A stretch of DNA of 64,000 bases from Carposina sasakii (Eukaryota > Arthropoda > Insecta > Lepidoptera > Carposinidae). Each line of letters starts with the position of its first letter. Position 1 is the first letter of the stretch. Position numbers and translations under genes: made by a program. The stretch lies in NCBI GenBank assembly GCA_014607495.2, contig CP053171.1, forward strand, positions 2,108,001 to 2,172,000. The letters run 5' to 3'. Positions 63,668-64,000 of the stretch are shown here, one piece after another. The notes beneath the pieces are model-generated. The model was given only the letters and a program-made list of their open reading frames with translations, was not told the DNA's origin and did not search any database.

Positions 63668-63966
63668 CGCGGTGATAGCTCAGTGGTTAAGACGTGCACC
63701 TTCCAAGCGGGAGGCGTAAGTTCGATCAAGTCACGGGCCTATACCAATGAATTTATTTCATGCCTCGGAAAGCACGTAAAACCGTTGGTCCTGCGCCTGA
63801 TCTCTCTCCGGTCGTGTCGGCTTTCCGTCCCATTGGACTATGAGAGTAACGGAATAGAGAGTGCATCTGTGTTTACGCACACACTTGTGCACTATAATAT
63901 CTCCTGCGTACCTGGCCAATCTCCGTAGAGATTGGTCGCCTTGGCCGAAAAACGTCATCATCATAA
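63668..63966 (+). repeat. tRNA-derived SINE, second copy
   Basis: The head CGCGGTGATAGCTCAGTGGT and AGTTCGATCAAG is followed by the same body as at 17848-18172 (CCGTTGGTCCTGCGCCTGAT, CACACTTGTGCACTATAAT, GGTCGCCTTGGCCGAAA). Confidence 0.85.
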
Positions 63967-64000
63967 CTGAACAAACTCTAGGCATCGGCAACATCCCGGA

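Overview
The window is nuclear DNA from an insect, almost certainly a moth or butterfly. The genes are split by phase-consistent GT/AG introns. The conserved proteins match insect orthologues throughout. Roughly half of the non-coding DNA is made of repeat families typical of Lepidoptera: short RTE-linked retroposons, RTE 3' ends, tRNA-headed SINEs and many hAT-type MITEs. I cannot name the species.

Layout of the genes. (1) 4.1-6.4 kb, minus strand: a complete two-exon gene for a 181-residue multi-pass membrane protein of unknown function, followed by a lone last exon of a diverged paralogue. (2) About 9.6-14.5 kb, plus strand: the scaffold (A, PR65) subunit of protein phosphatase 2A in six exons; the first codons are not visible. 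(3) 17.4-30.2 kb, minus strand: V-ATPase subunit B (Vha55) in eleven exons, 492 residues once a 1-nt frame-breaking insertion at 20149 is discounted; two E-box/CLEAR-type motifs lie about 110 bp upstream of its ATG. (4) 34.6-37.6 kb, minus strand: a family 1 glycoside hydrolase in six exons with both catalytic glutamates, a secretion signal and a GPI-anchor-like tail. (5) 51.4-62.6 kb and beyond, plus strand: the first five exons of a 4-hydroxybutyrate/acetyl-CoA CoA-transferase; the remaining exons are outside the window.

Between and inside these genes the DNA is mobile-element debris. The most structured piece is 44,168-49,496. It is a 5.3-kb hAT-type element with an 8-bp target-site duplication (7/8 match). 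A PIF/Harbinger element with a TAA duplication sits in it, and that in turn holds a Tc1/mariner-like element with inverted repeats of about 450 bp. A related copy at 3.2-3.9 kb preserves the site without the Harbinger insertion. Other clear elements are a solo LTR with a TAGGT duplication (56,878-58,139), a 5'-truncated LINE inserted into a tandem array of tRNA-containing units (40,366-43,201), and six further hAT-type MITEs, five with perfect 8-bp duplications and one with a 7/8 match.

The genes show no operon-like cooperation. They are ordinary single-copy insect genes: phosphatase scaffold, proton pump, secreted glycosidase and CoA-transferase. PP2A-A and Vha55 are convergent, with about 2.9 kb between their stop codons. 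I found no CRISPR array, rRNA, confident stand-alone tRNA gene or evident new biological system. The most unusual signals are the nested transposon complex, the tandem tRNA-module repeats and the membrane-protein gene with its orphan paralogous exon.
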